64,000 bases of DNA, taken from Aquabacterium sp. OR-4 (lineage in GTDB: Bacteria > Pseudomonadota > Gammaproteobacteria > Burkholderiales > Burkholderiaceae_C). Positions 16,967 through 25,526 of the stretch are shown here, in pieces (the first letter of the stretch is position 1; every line of letters starts with the position of its first letter). The notes beneath the pieces are model-generated. The model searched no databases. It was given only the letters and a program-made list of their open reading frames with translations, and was not told the DNA's origin. The stretch is taken from NCBI RefSeq assembly GCF_025290835.2, contig NZ_JAOCQD020000001.1, positions 1,674,001 to 1,738,000 of the forward strand. The letters run 5' to 3'. The translations under genes and the position numbers were made by a program.

Positions 16967-17377
16967 ATGATCGAGTCCGCTGCCGCATTCCTTGTTGGCA
17001 AGCCGCTTGGCGCGCTGCTGTGCGCAGTCTTCGGTTTCATCTGCGGCGTGTTGTCGCGCATTGGTGCGGCCTGGATTGCCAGACGATGGCTGGTGCGTTC
17101 CGATGCGGCCAAGGCTGCCCGGGCCATGGTGGCGGCGGCCGTCGCTGCTGCGAAGCCACCCGCCAAGTTGCTTGGGCCCGTGGAGTTGGACGCCCTGCGT
17201 TGCACCATGAGCGACCGCAAGTGGCGCCGCCTGGACGCCGCCTTGGCCAACTACCAAGGCCACCACCGCGACCAGATGCAGCGCCCAGGCGCGAAGTTCG
17301 ATGATCCGATCCCGCGCAACGCCGCTGCGTTGAACGCGGCAGCGAAAGCCGTGCTGGCCGCGCTGCCCAAGCCGTGA
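16967..17377 (+). CDS. Small membrane-anchored phage protein
   Basis: I use ATG 16967 (MIESAAAFLVGKPLG), giving 136 residues. The first 45 residues hold one or two hydrophobic helices (LGALLCAVFGFICGVLSRIG), followed by an Ala-rich helical cytosolic or periplasmic part. A start at 16874 would add a hydrophilic Gln/Glu segment and cannot be excluded. It may be an exclusion or envelope accessory gene. No family was recognised. Confidence 0.5.
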   Translation: MIESAAAFLVGKPLGALLCAVFGFICGVLSRIGAAWIARRWLVRSDAAKAARAMVAAAVAAAKPPAKLLGPVELDALRCTMSDRKWRRLDAALANYQGHHRDQMQRPGAKFDDPIPRNAAALNAAAKAVLAALPKP

Positions 17378-17458
17378 GACCTGCTTCATGGTTTTGCCTC
17401 GCTGGAAGAGATCAGGTGTGAATGCGCGCCCGGCGCTTCCGGGCATCACCAGGGAGAA

Positions 17459-17644
17459 ATGATGATCGACGACAACGCGCTGAAGCAGCCGGCGGCAACC
17501 ATCACCGCCGCGCTGATCGCTCGCCTTCCGGCGGACCAAGAGGTGACGCCAGCGCAGGCTGCAGCACTGTTTCACGAGGTGCTGGCCGCTGTAAAGGTGC
17601 TGCCTGGAATCCTTCCGCCGGCGCCGAAAGCTGGAGTTTTCTGA
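17459..17644 (+). CDS. Small helical phage protein
   Basis: This 61-residue protein (MMIDDNALKQPAATITA) is preceded by AGGGAGA. It contains two amphipathic helices around PAQAAALFHEVLAAVKVLPG. It ends at 17,644, converging with the next gene. Function is unknown. Confidence 0.55.
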   Translation: MMIDDNALKQPAATITAALIARLPADQEVTPAQAAALFHEVLAAVKVLPGILPPAPKAGVF

Positions 17645-17645
17645 T

Positions 17646-17951
17646 CTAGCCCGCCTGCGCGGCCGCACGAAGCAGCGCGATTACCTCCTGCGCCCTGGCG
17701 TCGGTTTGGCAGACCTTCGCCAGGCGCTCGCCAAAATTGTCTGACGTGCCGCGGAAGTGCTGGGGGATGCAATTCGCCCACATGTGCTCACGCATCCGGA
17801 TGGCGGTATCGAGCGCCGCCGCGGCCGGCACCATACCCAACAACTGCCGCACCACGTCCGCAGGCTCTTGGCCCACCGCTGCGCCGGGCGCGGCCACGGC
17901 GGCGGTATCCACGACGACCGACACCGGCCCCACGATCTGCTGCTGATCCAT
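17646..17951 (-). CDS. Hypothetical phage protein
   Basis: This 101-residue protein converges tail-to-tail with the gene ending at 17644. Its N-terminus MDQQQIVGPVSVVVDTAAV is beta-like. The rest is helical with Trp-Ala-Asn-Cys near the middle. AAGGAG lies 6 nt before the ATG, so translation is well supported. No family was recognised. Confidence 0.6.
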   Translation of the reverse strand: MDQQQIVGPVSVVVDTAAVAAPGAAVGQEPADVVRQLLGMVPAAAALDTAIRMREHMWANCIPQHFRGTSDNFGERLAKVCQTDARAQEVIALLRAAAQAG

Positions 17952-17980
17952 CTGTAGCTCCTTGGCCCTTCGGCCTCAAC

Positions 17981-18007
17981 AAGCCCGCACCGCGCGGGCT
18001 TTTTTTT
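17981..18007 (+). terminator. Intrinsic terminator before the rightward promoter
   Basis: An 8-bp stem AAGCCCGC/GCGGGCTT with a 5-nt loop is followed by a run of T. It would stop plus-strand transcription from the conversion genes and insulate the early promoter at 18,064. Confidence 0.85.
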
Positions 18008-18048
18008 CGCCCCTTGATCTTGGGGTGTGGGCGGAGTGTCTCAGAAAT

Positions 18049-18093
18049 TTATGCGCCAGTGTATTGACATGATTGATTCGCTAGCGCATAGTT
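18049..18093 (+). promoter_or_regulatory. Rightward early promoter with repressor half-sites
   Basis: TTGACA (18,064-18,069) and CATAGT (18,087-18,092) are separated by 17 bp, a strong sigma70 promoter. TTATGCG at 18,049-18,055 and CGCATAGTT at 18,085-18,093 match the half-sites in the immunity region. The second covers the -10 box, so repressor binding would block the early operon. This is the candidate PL/PR equivalent. Confidence 0.75.
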
Positions 18094-18129
18094 CACTCAC
18101 GCCGCACCCACCGCGGCAGGGAGTGAAAG

Positions 18130-18294
18130 ATGGCCAACCGCAAGACCGAACAGACCGCCGCCTTCATGGCCTTCATGGGCCGCACGCTGGAGCCGGTTGT
18201 TCTGCCGGACGAAGACGACGACGGCGCCGAAGCGGCGCTGGTGGCTCAGCCGAAGACGCGCGCGCCGAACGCTGGCGCTGTGGCTGTGGCCTGA
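18130..18294 (+). CDS. 54-residue early protein
   Basis: This is the first gene after the early promoter. GTGAAAG precedes the ATG at 18130. It begins MANRKTEQTAAFMAFMGRTL, then an acidic Asp run. Small size and leading position suggest an early host-interaction or regulatory protein. Function is unknown. Confidence 0.6.
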   Translation: MANRKTEQTAAFMAFMGRTLEPVVLPDEDDDGAEAALVAQPKTRAPNAGAVAVA

Positions 18295-18304
18295 GGTGCC
18301 GACC

Positions 18305-18778
18305 ATGAGCGCCCAACTCGACCGACTGCTGACGCCGCGCCAACTGCGCGAGTGCTTGGCTGGTGATGCCGCGATGCGCGGCGCCCAGCGCGCCCGGGAC
18401 AACGCGGAGCCCCGCGACCTCGCGGCGAACGACGAACTGCGCGAAGTGCGCCACCTGATCGCCCAGGGCGAGGCGCAGGCGCTGGCCGAGCACGCGATGG
18501 AAGACGCGCTGTTCGGCGCGCTGCCGGTGGCGCTGCTGAAGTCGAACGAGGGCAAGCACAGCCCTGCCACGCTGGTGTCCACGCTGCTGGGCGCCGACGA
18601 TCCCGCCGTGAACGACCTGATGCTGCAGGTGTTCCGGCTGGCGTGCGCCCCGCATCACCCCAACGCCGAGGCTGAGCGCAATGCCCAGGGCATGCAGCTG
18701 GTGCGCGAGGTGGCGCTGCTGCTGTGCCAGCGGTTCGGCGCCGAGCATGGCGCGGCTTACCTGGGTGGTGCGCTGTGA
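18305..18778 (+). CDS. Early phage protein, helical
   Basis: The product has 157 residues from ATG 18305, 10 nt after the previous stop. It is predominantly helical and opens MSAQLDRLLTPRQLRECL, with Leu/Ala-rich repeats and a C-terminal helix LVREVALLLCQRFGAEHG. It is coupled to a tiny membrane gene downstream. No family was recognised. Confidence 0.6.
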   Translation: MSAQLDRLLTPRQLRECLAGDAAMRGAQRARDNAEPRDLAANDELREVRHLIAQGEAQALAEHAMEDALFGALPVALLKSNEGKHSPATLVSTLLGADDPAVNDLMLQVFRLACAPHHPNAEAERNAQGMQLVREVALLLCQRFGAEHGAAYLGGAL

Positions 18779-18903
18779 GCCGCTACCGCCAACACAGCGA
18801 CGGCCGCCTGCGCATGAGCCGCCGCGCCGAGCAGGCCCTGAACTGGGCCGCCGCCCTGGTGCTCGCCATTGGCCTGGGCTACCTGGCCGCCATCCGATTC
18901 TGA
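18775..18903 (+). CDS. 42-residue membrane protein
   Basis: A GTG at 18775 overlaps the previous stop (GTGA). The N-terminus is basic and hydrophilic (SRYRQHSDGRLRMSRR), then a single transmembrane helix (WAAALVLAIGLGYLAAI) ends the protein. Confidence 0.55.
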   Translation: MSRYRQHSDGRLRMSRRAEQALNWAAALVLAIGLGYLAAIRF

Positions 18904-18914
18904 GGACGCTCACC

Positions 18915-19193
18915 ATGGCTATCAGCTTTCTGGGCTACGACCACCGCGACGGCGCGCCCGAGTGGCCCGAGTTCATCGACACCGTGGCCACCGGCCAGGG
19001 CGGCGCCGACGCGCTGGGCGACGACCAAGCCGAGCGCTCCAGCAACTGGGGCGCGCTGGACGAAACGGCCGCCGTCGAGGGTGGCATCTACCGCCGCCCG
19101 GTGCCGGCCGAGACCGAGCGCAGCCTGCTGCGTCTGCTGCTGTGGCCCGTGGTGGTGATCGCCGCCGCGGCCTGCTTTGCGGCCCTGACCTGA
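18915..19193 (+). CDS. Small C-tail-anchored protein
   Basis: The product has 92 residues from ATG 18915. A hydrophilic, acidic N-terminal 70 residues (FLGYDHRDGAPEWPEFID) is followed by a C-terminal hydrophobic helix (LLLWPVVVIAAAACFAAL). This layout suits a tail-anchored inner-membrane protein. It is part of the early operon. Function is unknown. Confidence 0.6.
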   Translation: MAISFLGYDHRDGAPEWPEFIDTVATGQGGADALGDDQAERSSNWGALDETAAVEGGIYRRPVPAETERSLLRLLLWPVVVIAAAACFAALT

Positions 19194-19222
19194 TCCCTTC
19201 CCACCACCAGCAGGAGAGACCT

Positions 19223-20062
19223 GTGAACGCACCCGAACGCATCACCCCAATCGCCGAGGCCGCGCGGGTCTACACCGTGCGGGCCTCGTCGTGGGGCTCG
19301 CTGTTCGATTGTTCCTATGCCTGGGAAGGCACGCACCTTCTTGGCCTGCGCAAGCCGTCCGGTCTGCGCGCACAGCTGGGCACCGCCGTGCACGCCAGCA
19401 CCGCGGTCTTCGACAAGGCCCGGATCACCGGTGAACAGGTCAGCATCGACGATGCCGCCGGCGTGTTCGTCAAGACGCTGCAGGAGCCCGAGAGGGACGT
19501 CGACTACAGCCAGGACGATCTGTCGCTTCGCGATGCCGAGCGCATCGGCCTGTCACTGCACACGCGCTACTGCGCGGAGATGTCGCCTCGGTTCCGGTTC
19601 TCTGCCGTCGAGTCGACGCTGCAGCCCATGGACATCGACTGCGGCGTCAGCATCATCGTTCGCCTGACCGGATCCATGGATCGCGCACGCATAGCACTGA
19701 CCGATGCCGGCGAAGTGATCCCGGACATCAAGACCGGCGCACGGGTGATCTCTGACGGTGTGGCGCAAGTCAAGGGTCGCAGCGCCCAGGTCGGCACCTA
19801 CCAGCTGATGCGCGAACGCGAGACGGGCCGGCCGACTGCCGGCGGCCAGGTCATCGCGCTGCAGACGACCAAGGCCGCAGAGGTGCGCGCGTCGCACGTG
19901 TTCGATGCCAAGCGCGTGATGACCGGCACGGACGACAAGCCCGGCCTGATCGAGATCGCGGCGGGCATGTTCCGCAGCGGCCTGTTCCCCCCCAACCCCC
20001 AGTCCGTGCTGTGCTCGCCCAGGTACTGCGCGCGCTGGGCTACCTGCCACTTCCACGAATGA
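19223..20062 (+). CDS. RecB/Cas4-like PD-(D/E)XK exonuclease
   Basis: A GTG at 19223 with CAGGAGAG upstream gives 279 residues. Nuclease motifs occur in order: LGTAVHAS (the His-bearing motif I), IPDIKTG (the D...xK core) and GTYQLMRERETG (Gln motif). The C-terminus has three Cys in CSPRYCARWATC, which with Cys30 could form a [4Fe-4S] cluster as in Cas4 and AddB. It likely resects dsDNA ends to feed the annealing protein encoded next, like lambda Exo with Beta. Confidence 0.8.
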   Translation: MNAPERITPIAEAARVYTVRASSWGSLFDCSYAWEGTHLLGLRKPSGLRAQLGTAVHASTAVFDKARITGEQVSIDDAAGVFVKTLQEPERDVDYSQDDLSLRDAERIGLSLHTRYCAEMSPRFRFSAVESTLQPMDIDCGVSIIVRLTGSMDRARIALTDAGEVIPDIKTGARVISDGVAQVKGRSAQVGTYQLMRERETGRPTAGGQVIALQTTKAAEVRASHVFDAKRVMTGTDDKPGLIEIAAGMFRSGLFPPNPQSVLCSPRYCARWATCHFHE

Positions 20063-20084
20063 CCACCCCGGGAGATCCAACCCC

Positions 20085-21206
20085 ATGAACGCGAACCCAA
20101 CCACCAGCCTCGCCGATGTCAAGCAACACGGCGGCGTGCTGCCGATGATGTCCGACCAGGCCGTCGACATGTTCACCGAGCGCGGCTTCGCGCTGGCAAA
20201 CCGCATCGCGAAGGCCTACGCCAGCTCCGACGCAGTGCCGGCGCAGTTCCGGTCGCACAACCTCAAGAAGGACGGCCAGGGCAGCGAGATCTGGGTCGAG
20301 AACACCGCGGCCATGGGCAACTGCCTGGTGGCCATCGAGGTCGCGCGTGCCGTGGGCATGTCCATCACCGCGGTGATGCAGAACGCCGACATGATCGAGG
20401 GCAAGCTGCGCTGGTCCGGCCGCTTCGTGATCGCCGCGATCAACGCATCTGGCCGCTTCACGCCGCTGCGCTTCCAGATGGTCAGCCGCGGCCGCATCAA
20501 GGCCAAGTACAAGGAAAAGGTCGGCTGGGACAGCCAGGCCCGCCGGCCCAAGTTCGAGGACCGCGAGGTCGAAGTCGACGACATCGAGTGCATCGCCTGG
20601 GCATTGCCGAAAGGCTACCCCGAGCCCAAGCTGCAGCCCGACCAGTTGCGCGCCTTTCCGGGCCGCATGCTCGACCTCTATCGCGCGCTGGGCCTGCCAG
20701 TGATCGAAAGCGCGCCGGTGACCATGCAGATGGTCGTCGAGGAAGGCTGGTATGGCAAGCCGGGCAGCAAGTGGCAGACGTCGCTGCGCACGCTGATGTT
20801 CCAGTACCGCAGCGGCAGCTTCTTCGGCAACATCCACGCGCCCGACATCGTGATGGGCATGGGCCAGACCACCGAAGAGGTGCGCGATCTGGCGCCGACC
20901 TTCGATGTCGACGCCGACGGCGTCATCACCCCGACGCCCATCTCGGAACTGCGCCCGCCGGCGCCGGGGCCGGTACCGATGGCTGACGTCGTCGAGCCGC
21001 CAGCGCCAGCAGCGGCAGCGCCCGCGGCGTCGGCTCCAGCTGCTGGGCCTGCCCAGCCCGCCGGTGAATGGGAGCCCAGTCCGGCCGAGCTTGAGCAAAT
21101 CCGCCAGCGCGAGCTGGCCGAGGCCGCAGGCACAGACCAGCCCGCTGGTGCCCCTGCAGCACCTGCAGGCCGCCGTGCGCGCGCCACCAGCACCAGCATG
21201 GAGTGA
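20085..21206 (+). CDS. RecT-like single-strand annealing protein
   Basis: This 373-residue protein follows the exonuclease gene by 22 nt. Residues about 70-250 resemble RecT-type annealing proteins: a GNCLVAIEVARAVGMSITAV helix, then MIEGKLRWSGRFVIAAI strands and EEGWYGKPGSKWQT. The last 90 residues are a Pro/Ala-rich disordered tail. It would coat resected DNA and anneal it during phage recombination. Assignment is by fold-like pattern and neighbours. Confidence 0.75.
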   Translation: MNANPTTSLADVKQHGGVLPMMSDQAVDMFTERGFALANRIAKAYASSDAVPAQFRSHNLKKDGQGSEIWVENTAAMGNCLVAIEVARAVGMSITAVMQNADMIEGKLRWSGRFVIAAINASGRFTPLRFQMVSRGRIKAKYKEKVGWDSQARRPKFEDREVEVDDIECIAWALPKGYPEPKLQPDQLRAFPGRMLDLYRALGLPVIESAPVTMQMVVEEGWYGKPGSKWQTSLRTLMFQYRSGSFFGNIHAPDIVMGMGQTTEEVRDLAPTFDVDADGVITPTPISELRPPAPGPVPMADVVEPPAPAAAAPAASAPAAGPAQPAGEWEPSPAELEQIRQRELAEAAGTDQPAGAPAAPAGRRARATSTSME

Positions 21207-21213
21207 CGCGGCC

Positions 21214-23022
21214 ATGAAGATCATCCGCATCACCGCCGAGGGCTTCCTCGGCGCCCGCTCGGTCAGCGTCGAGACACCCGAGCCCATCCAGCTGTTCGCA
21301 GGCGCCAATGGCGCGGGCAAGAGCAGCATCCGCGACGCGGTCGCCCTGGCCCTGACCGCCGACCTCGGCCGCGTGTCGCTCAAGAAGGACGCCGGCCAGC
21401 TGGTGCACGCCCAGGCCCAGCACGCGCTGTGCGAGGTCGTGGACGCCGACGGCGACACCTGGGCCGTGACCATCACCGCCACCGGCAAGATCGCCGACAG
21501 CCAGAAGGGCCGCGAGGCCGACCCGGTGCTGGCCTACGTGCTGGACGCCCAGCGCTTCGCCCGCCTGGATGCCACGGCGCGCCGCGCCTTCCTGTTCGGC
21601 CTGATGGGCGTCAAGAGCGACGCCGTGTCGGTGCGCCAGCGCCTGGTGGCCAAGGGCTGCGACGGCTCGCTGATCGACCGCGTGCTGCCGCTGATGCGCT
21701 CGGGCTTCCCGGCCGCGCACGACGAGGCCAAGAGCAAGGCCACGGCCGCGAAGGGCGCATGGCGCGCGGTCACCGGTGAGACCTACGGCAGCGAGAAGGC
21801 CAAGACCTGGCGCGCCAGCGTGCCGGCCCATGATCCGGCCGTGGCCAAGTCGCTGGCCACCGAGCTGCAGCATGCCGACATTGCGCTCGAGCAGTGGCAG
21901 CGCCAAATCGGCGGCCTGGCCGCGCAGAAGCAGCACCGCGACCAGCTGCGCGCCAAACTGCCCGGCCTGCAAGAGCACGCCGGCCGCATCGAGCGCCTGA
22001 CCGCCAAGCTGGCCGCCGACACGGCCCAGCTGCAGCACTGGGACAAGGAACTGAAGCGCGTGCGCGCCGCAGCGTCAGGTGGCGCCGTTGAGCGCGCCGG
22101 CCTCGTGCACGACCTGGCCAAGTCCGTGAACGCCCTGCTGGTGCTGGGGGGCGTCGACCGCGACAGCGTGGTGGGCATGCAGGCCGACCGCGCACTGGCC
22201 ACCTACGCTGCAGAGCATGGCCCAGTGGTCGGCGCCCAGGCCGCCGGCCAGGTCGACCATGAGGCCCGCGCGAAGCTGCCCGAGGTCGAGCGCTCGCACC
22301 AACTGCTGACGAACTCGGTGGCGAACACCCGCCGCGACCTTGATGCCGCACAGCGCGCGAAGGCCGAAGCAGATGCCGTGGCCGCCGAGCTGGCCGAGCC
22401 GTTCGACGCTGCGGCGCTGGATGCTGCCCAGGCCCAGGTCGACACGCTCAAGACCCAGCGCGCCGAGGTCGTGAAGAAGCTCGACGCGCAGAAGTCGATC
22501 AGGGCCATGGTCGACGCTGCGGACAAGAAGACGGCCGACGCCGCGGCGCACGCCGCCGACGTTGCCGCATGGGACGCCATCGCCCAGGCCCTGGCGCCCG
22601 ATGGCATCCCGGCCGATCTGCTGGCCGAGGCCTTGGCTCCGATCAATGACCGCCTGGCGCAGTCGGCCGCCGATGCGCAATGGCCGGCCGTGAGCATCGC
22701 CCCGGACATGTTCGTCGCCTACGGCGCGCGGCCCTACGGCCTGTGCAGCGAGTCGGAGCAGTGGCGCGCTGACGCCATGGTGGCCGAGGCCATCGCGCAC
22801 ATCAGCGGCGCGCGGCTGCTGGTGCTGGACCGCTTCGACGTGCTCGACCTGCCCGGCCGTGCCGACCTGATCGCGTGGCTCGACGTGCTGGCCGATGCCG
22901 GCGAGATCGACACATGCCTGCTTTTCGGCACGCTCAAGGCGCTGCCGGCCTCCCTCCCCACCACCTTCGGCGCGCACTGGCTGGCTGCCGGCGCCGTCGA
23001 GAACCTCAAGGAAGCTGCCTGA
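21214..23022 (+). CDS. SMC/RecF-like ATPase
   Basis: The product has 602 residues from ATG 21214. Walker A GANGAGKSS lies at about residue 31. The Walker B-like LLVLDRFDVLD is near the C-terminus. Between them are long Ala/Glu/Lys-rich helices that should form a coiled coil. The Walker B has Arg-Phe after Asp rather than the usual Glu, so ATP hydrolysis may be altered. Together with the nuclease and annealing protein it forms a three-gene recombination module, perhaps acting like SbcC/Rad50. Confidence 0.8.
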   Translation: MKIIRITAEGFLGARSVSVETPEPIQLFAGANGAGKSSIRDAVALALTADLGRVSLKKDAGQLVHAQAQHALCEVVDADGDTWAVTITATGKIADSQKGREADPVLAYVLDAQRFARLDATARRAFLFGLMGVKSDAVSVRQRLVAKGCDGSLIDRVLPLMRSGFPAAHDEAKSKATAAKGAWRAVTGETYGSEKAKTWRASVPAHDPAVAKSLATELQHADIALEQWQRQIGGLAAQKQHRDQLRAKLPGLQEHAGRIERLTAKLAADTAQLQHWDKELKRVRAAASGGAVERAGLVHDLAKSVNALLVLGGVDRDSVVGMQADRALATYAAEHGPVVGAQAAGQVDHEARAKLPEVERSHQLLTNSVANTRRDLDAAQRAKAEADAVAAELAEPFDAAALDAAQAQVDTLKTQRAEVVKKLDAQKSIRAMVDAADKKTADAAAHAADVAAWDAIAQALAPDGIPADLLAEALAPINDRLAQSAADAQWPAVSIAPDMFVAYGARPYGLCSESEQWRADAMVAEAIAHISGARLLVLDRFDVLDLPGRADLIAWLDVLADAGEIDTCLLFGTLKALPASLPTTFGAHWLAAGAVENLKEAA

Positions 23023-23174
23023 TGCGCACGGGCCGCCCACCCAAGGCCCCGATCTACGTGCTGGCTCATGGGATCGAGGTCATCGGCGAGTACGCGCCAA
23101 ACACCAAGTGCCCGTACTGGCGCGTTCGGATCGCCATCCAGGACCAGCAGGCGCAGCAGCGCGCCGCGGCCTGA
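23022..23174 (+). CDS. 50-residue phage protein with AT-hook-like start
   Basis: The ATG shares its A with the previous TGA. It begins MRTGRPPKAP, an AT-hook-like basic turn, followed by strands (IYVLAHGIEVIGEYAP, then CPYWRVRI). It may be a small DNA-associated protein of the recombination module. Confidence 0.6.
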   Translation: MRTGRPPKAPIYVLAHGIEVIGEYAPNTKCPYWRVRIAIQDQQAQQRAAA

Positions 23175-23279
23175 CCCTTTCCCGGGCGCGCGGGACTACG
23201 GCCTTTCCTCCCTGGGCCATCCCTTCCCCGCCACCGGCCACGCCGGGCGCCCCTTCTCTTCATCCCCACCGGAGCCCAC

Positions 23280-24167
23280 ATGCTTTTTGAACTCCCAACC
23301 AACACCGAGTGCGAGCTGGCCACCTTCGTCGGCCGCACGCAGAAGAGCGGCCCCGACGATGTGCCGGCCGTGACCTTCCGCTTGAAGCTGGCCGGCGTGT
23401 CGAACACGCTGCTGGACCGCTTCAGCAAGACCATCCGCCACACCATCTACAAGGCTGTCGAGGGCCAGGAGAACCTGCCGGGCGTTGAGGATGTGACGCC
23501 GCTGCTGCAGTCGAAGGATCTTGTGCACTGGGCGCCCGAGACCTGCCTGGATGGCTGGACGGTCTACCTGGCGCGCGGCATCAGCGATGGCGACGCGCTG
23601 CAGATGGGCGGCTGCAAGATCGACGCCTTCCGCTTCGACTTCTTCGAGGGTGGCCGGATGGATGTGGACTTTCGCATCAGCACGGCCGACGTGGACGAGG
23701 ACGGCGCCGGCATGCTGTGGGGCCGGCAGAAGCGCAAGGTGTTCGTCACCATCGTGGCGCCCGAGATGCCGGCCGAAAAGGAGCCTGCGATTGACGGCAC
23801 GAAGGGCCACCCGGGCGCGGTCGCGGCGCAGGGCGATGCCGGCGACCTGTTTGCCCAGGCGGCCCGGGATGAGCTCGGCGCCGGCGAGGCCGAAGATGGA
23901 GAGGTTGGCGATGACCAGCACGCGGGCGACTTCGGCACGGCCGACGAGGCCGACCTGGCGGCCGAGGCCGAGCGCGGCGGCGAGGACTGGCCATTCCCGA
24001 CCGATGGCGAGGCCGGCCCGGTCGAGGGTGCGCAGGGCGCGGCCAGCAACGACGAAGCCGAGCAGGCCGAGCTCGAAGCGGGCATGTCCAAGGCCATCGC
24101 CGCCGCGGGCCTGCAACCCAAGGCCGCGCGCCGCCCGCGCCGTGCGGCTGGTGGGGGCATGGAATGA
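23280..24167 (+). CDS. Phage recombination-associated protein of unknown family
   Basis: The 295-residue protein has a beta-rich N-terminal 170 residues ([19 protein letters not shown], then [12 protein letters not shown]) and a long, very acidic C-terminal tail rich in Glu, Asp, Ala and Gly. That layout resembles ssDNA-binding proteins, whose acidic tails recruit partners, but the OB fold is not proven. It is placed directly after the recombination genes. The next gene overlaps its stop by 4 nt. Confidence 0.55.
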   Translation: MLFELPTNTECELATFVGRTQKSGPDDVPAVTFRLKLAGVSNTLLDRFSKTIRHTIYKAVEGQENLPGVEDVTPLLQSKDLVHWAPETCLDGWTVYLARGISDGDALQMGGCKIDAFRFDFFEGGRMDVDFRISTADVDEDGAGMLWGRQKRKVFVTIVAPEMPAEKEPAIDGTKGHPGAVAAQGDAGDLFAQAARDELGAGEAEDGEVGDDQHAGDFGTADEADLAAEAERGGEDWPFPTDGEAGPVEGAQGAASNDEAEQAELEAGMSKAIAAAGLQPKAARRPRRAAGGGME

Positions 24168-24700
24168 GCCCCGACATCCTCACGGCCGCCGGCCGCTACT
24201 TCGACTTCGTGCAGCCCGAGCGCTGCGAGTTCGGCATTGAAGAGATCGCCCACGCGCTGAGCCACATCTGCCGCTTCACCGGCCACGTGCACAGCTTCTA
24301 CAGCGTGGCCCAGCACAGCGTGATCGTGTCGCACATCGTGCCGCCCAAGGATGCGCTGGCCGGCCTGCTGCACGATGCCGCAGAGGCGTTCATCGGCGAC
24401 GTGGCCAAGCCGCTGAAGATGCTGCTGCCAGACTACAAGGTGATCGAGGATCGCGTCGAGGCTGCGGTTCTGGGCCGGTTCGGCTTGTCGCCGAAGCTGC
24501 CGGCCAGCGTGAAGCGCGCCGACCTGGTGGCGCTGATCACCGAGCGCCGCGACCTGATGCCGTGGCACGAAAGCCGGTGGGATCGCGTCGACGGCGTGCA
24601 GCCCCTCTCCGAGGTCATCACGCCGGTGCACAGCGAGGCGGCGCGAACCATGTTCCTGCTGCGCTACAGCGAGCTGACCGGGAAAGCGGTGGATCTGTGA
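24164..24700 (+). CDS. HD-domain phosphohydrolase, YfbR-like
   Basis: The 178-residue protein has HD motifs: [12 protein letters not shown] with the first His, [13 protein letters not shown] with the His-Asp pair, and a later Asp in KRADLVAL. This matches the nucleotidase group around YfbR, which removes phosphate from deoxynucleoside 5'-monophosphates. In phages such enzymes adjust the dNTP pool. ATGA overlap couples it to the preceding gene and GTGA to the next. Confidence 0.8.
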   Translation: MSPDILTAAGRYFDFVQPERCEFGIEEIAHALSHICRFTGHVHSFYSVAQHSVIVSHIVPPKDALAGLLHDAAEAFIGDVAKPLKMLLPDYKVIEDRVEAAVLGRFGLSPKLPASVKRADLVALITERRDLMPWHESRWDRVDGVQPLSEVITPVHSEAARTMFLLRYSELTGKAVDL

Positions 24701-25428
24701 TCACCACCCGCGAATCCGTGCGCCAGGCCGTGGCCCGCGCGCTGGTGCTGGCGCCGGGCGACACCGAGGCCGCCATTGCGGTGGTGGCGCAGGCACTGGG
24801 CCTGCCTGAGAACATGCAAAACGACATCGAGAAGATCGCTCAAGAGGCGCGCGGCTACATCCGTGATGGCGCCACCGCTTGGGACCGCGAGAACCTGCAC
24901 GACTGCATCGACAGGCTGGAGGCTGCGGCGTTACTCGGCGGGCTGGCCAAGGGCGATTCCGTCATCACCGGGGCGGGCGACGTTGACCAGCGCGTTTCTG
25001 TGGCCGCACCCGGGGCACAGGAAGTAAGCGCCGTCAGCGTCAACCTCGGGCTCCACAGCCCGGAACATGACCTCAAGCCCGCAGTGTCGGCATTGCCACA
25101 TGGTGCACCTCCTGCGCGCGAGGACTACGTGCGCGCGGCCAAGATCATCGCATTGGCGTACGGCCGGCACGATGACGCGCCGGCCTACTTGCCACGAACC
25201 GAAAACGAGGCGGCGTGCTTTGAGCCACACCCCTGGGTGGTGCTTGCCATGATGCAGGCTTACGCCGATGGGCGTGCATCGGCAGATGGCCGCATGGCCG
25301 CCGTCCCTGATCTGCTGGCCTGCGTGCGCGACCTGGTGGGCCAGATCACGGCCTTTGCCGAGCAGCACGGTGAGGCTGATTTCGAGACAGGCCGGGCGAC
25401 TGCGCTGCTGGCGCGGCTTGGGGCCTAA
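24697..25428 (+). CDS. Phage protein of unknown function, with antisense gene inside
   Basis: A GTG at 24697 overlaps the HD gene stop, giving 243 residues. Residues 1-95 are helical ([20 protein letters not shown]). Residues 145-243 form a second helical block ([31 protein letters not shown]). The linker (about 100-140) is low-information and lies opposite a well-formed small minus-strand gene. The stop TAA is inside the first attC R box. The two blocks could once have been separate genes. Confidence 0.55.
   Translation: MITTRESVRQAVARALVLAPGDTEAAIAVVAQALGLPENMQNDIEKIAQEARGYIRDGATAWDRENLHDCIDRLEAAALLGGLAKGDSVITGAGDVDQRVSVAAPGAQEVSAVSVNLGLHSPEHDLKPAVSALPHGAPPAREDYVRAAKIIALAYGRHDDAPAYLPRTENEAACFEPHPWVVLAMMQAYADGRASADGRMAAVPDLLACVRDLVGQITAFAEQHGEADFETGRATALLARLGA
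24931..25101 (-). CDS. Antisense 56-residue zinc-ribbon protein
   Basis: The ATG at 25101 is preceded by a perfect AGGAGGT at 6 nt spacing. The product has CRHC near residue 4 and CPGC about 27 residues later, a clean zinc ribbon, with [13 protein letters not shown] between. It is encoded opposite the plus-strand gene at 24,697. Strong initiation signals and a complete motif argue it is real despite the overlap. Confidence 0.5.
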   Translation of the reverse strand: MWQCRHCGLEVMFRAVEPEVDADGAYFLCPGCGHRNALVNVARPGDDGIALGQPAE

Positions 25429-25526
25429 CGTTCGAGCTAACCGGGAGCCCACAGCGTGAGCGAACCTGTAAGAAAAGCTGAGGAGTTGCCCGCTGTGGGC
25501 GCTCCGGTTGCGCTCTAACGTGGAGT
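25423..25526 (-). repeat. attC-like site 1 (degenerate)
   Basis: On the minus strand, R' GTTAGGC (25,429-25,423) is preceded by an L' arm whose CCGGTTAGCT pairs with AGCGCAACCGG in L'', with one extra base in L''. A further CCACAGCG/CGCTGTGG stem extends the hairpin. The R'' box (ACTCCAC) is degenerate and lies inside attC site 2. It may be an ORF-less cassette remnant. Confidence 0.6.
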
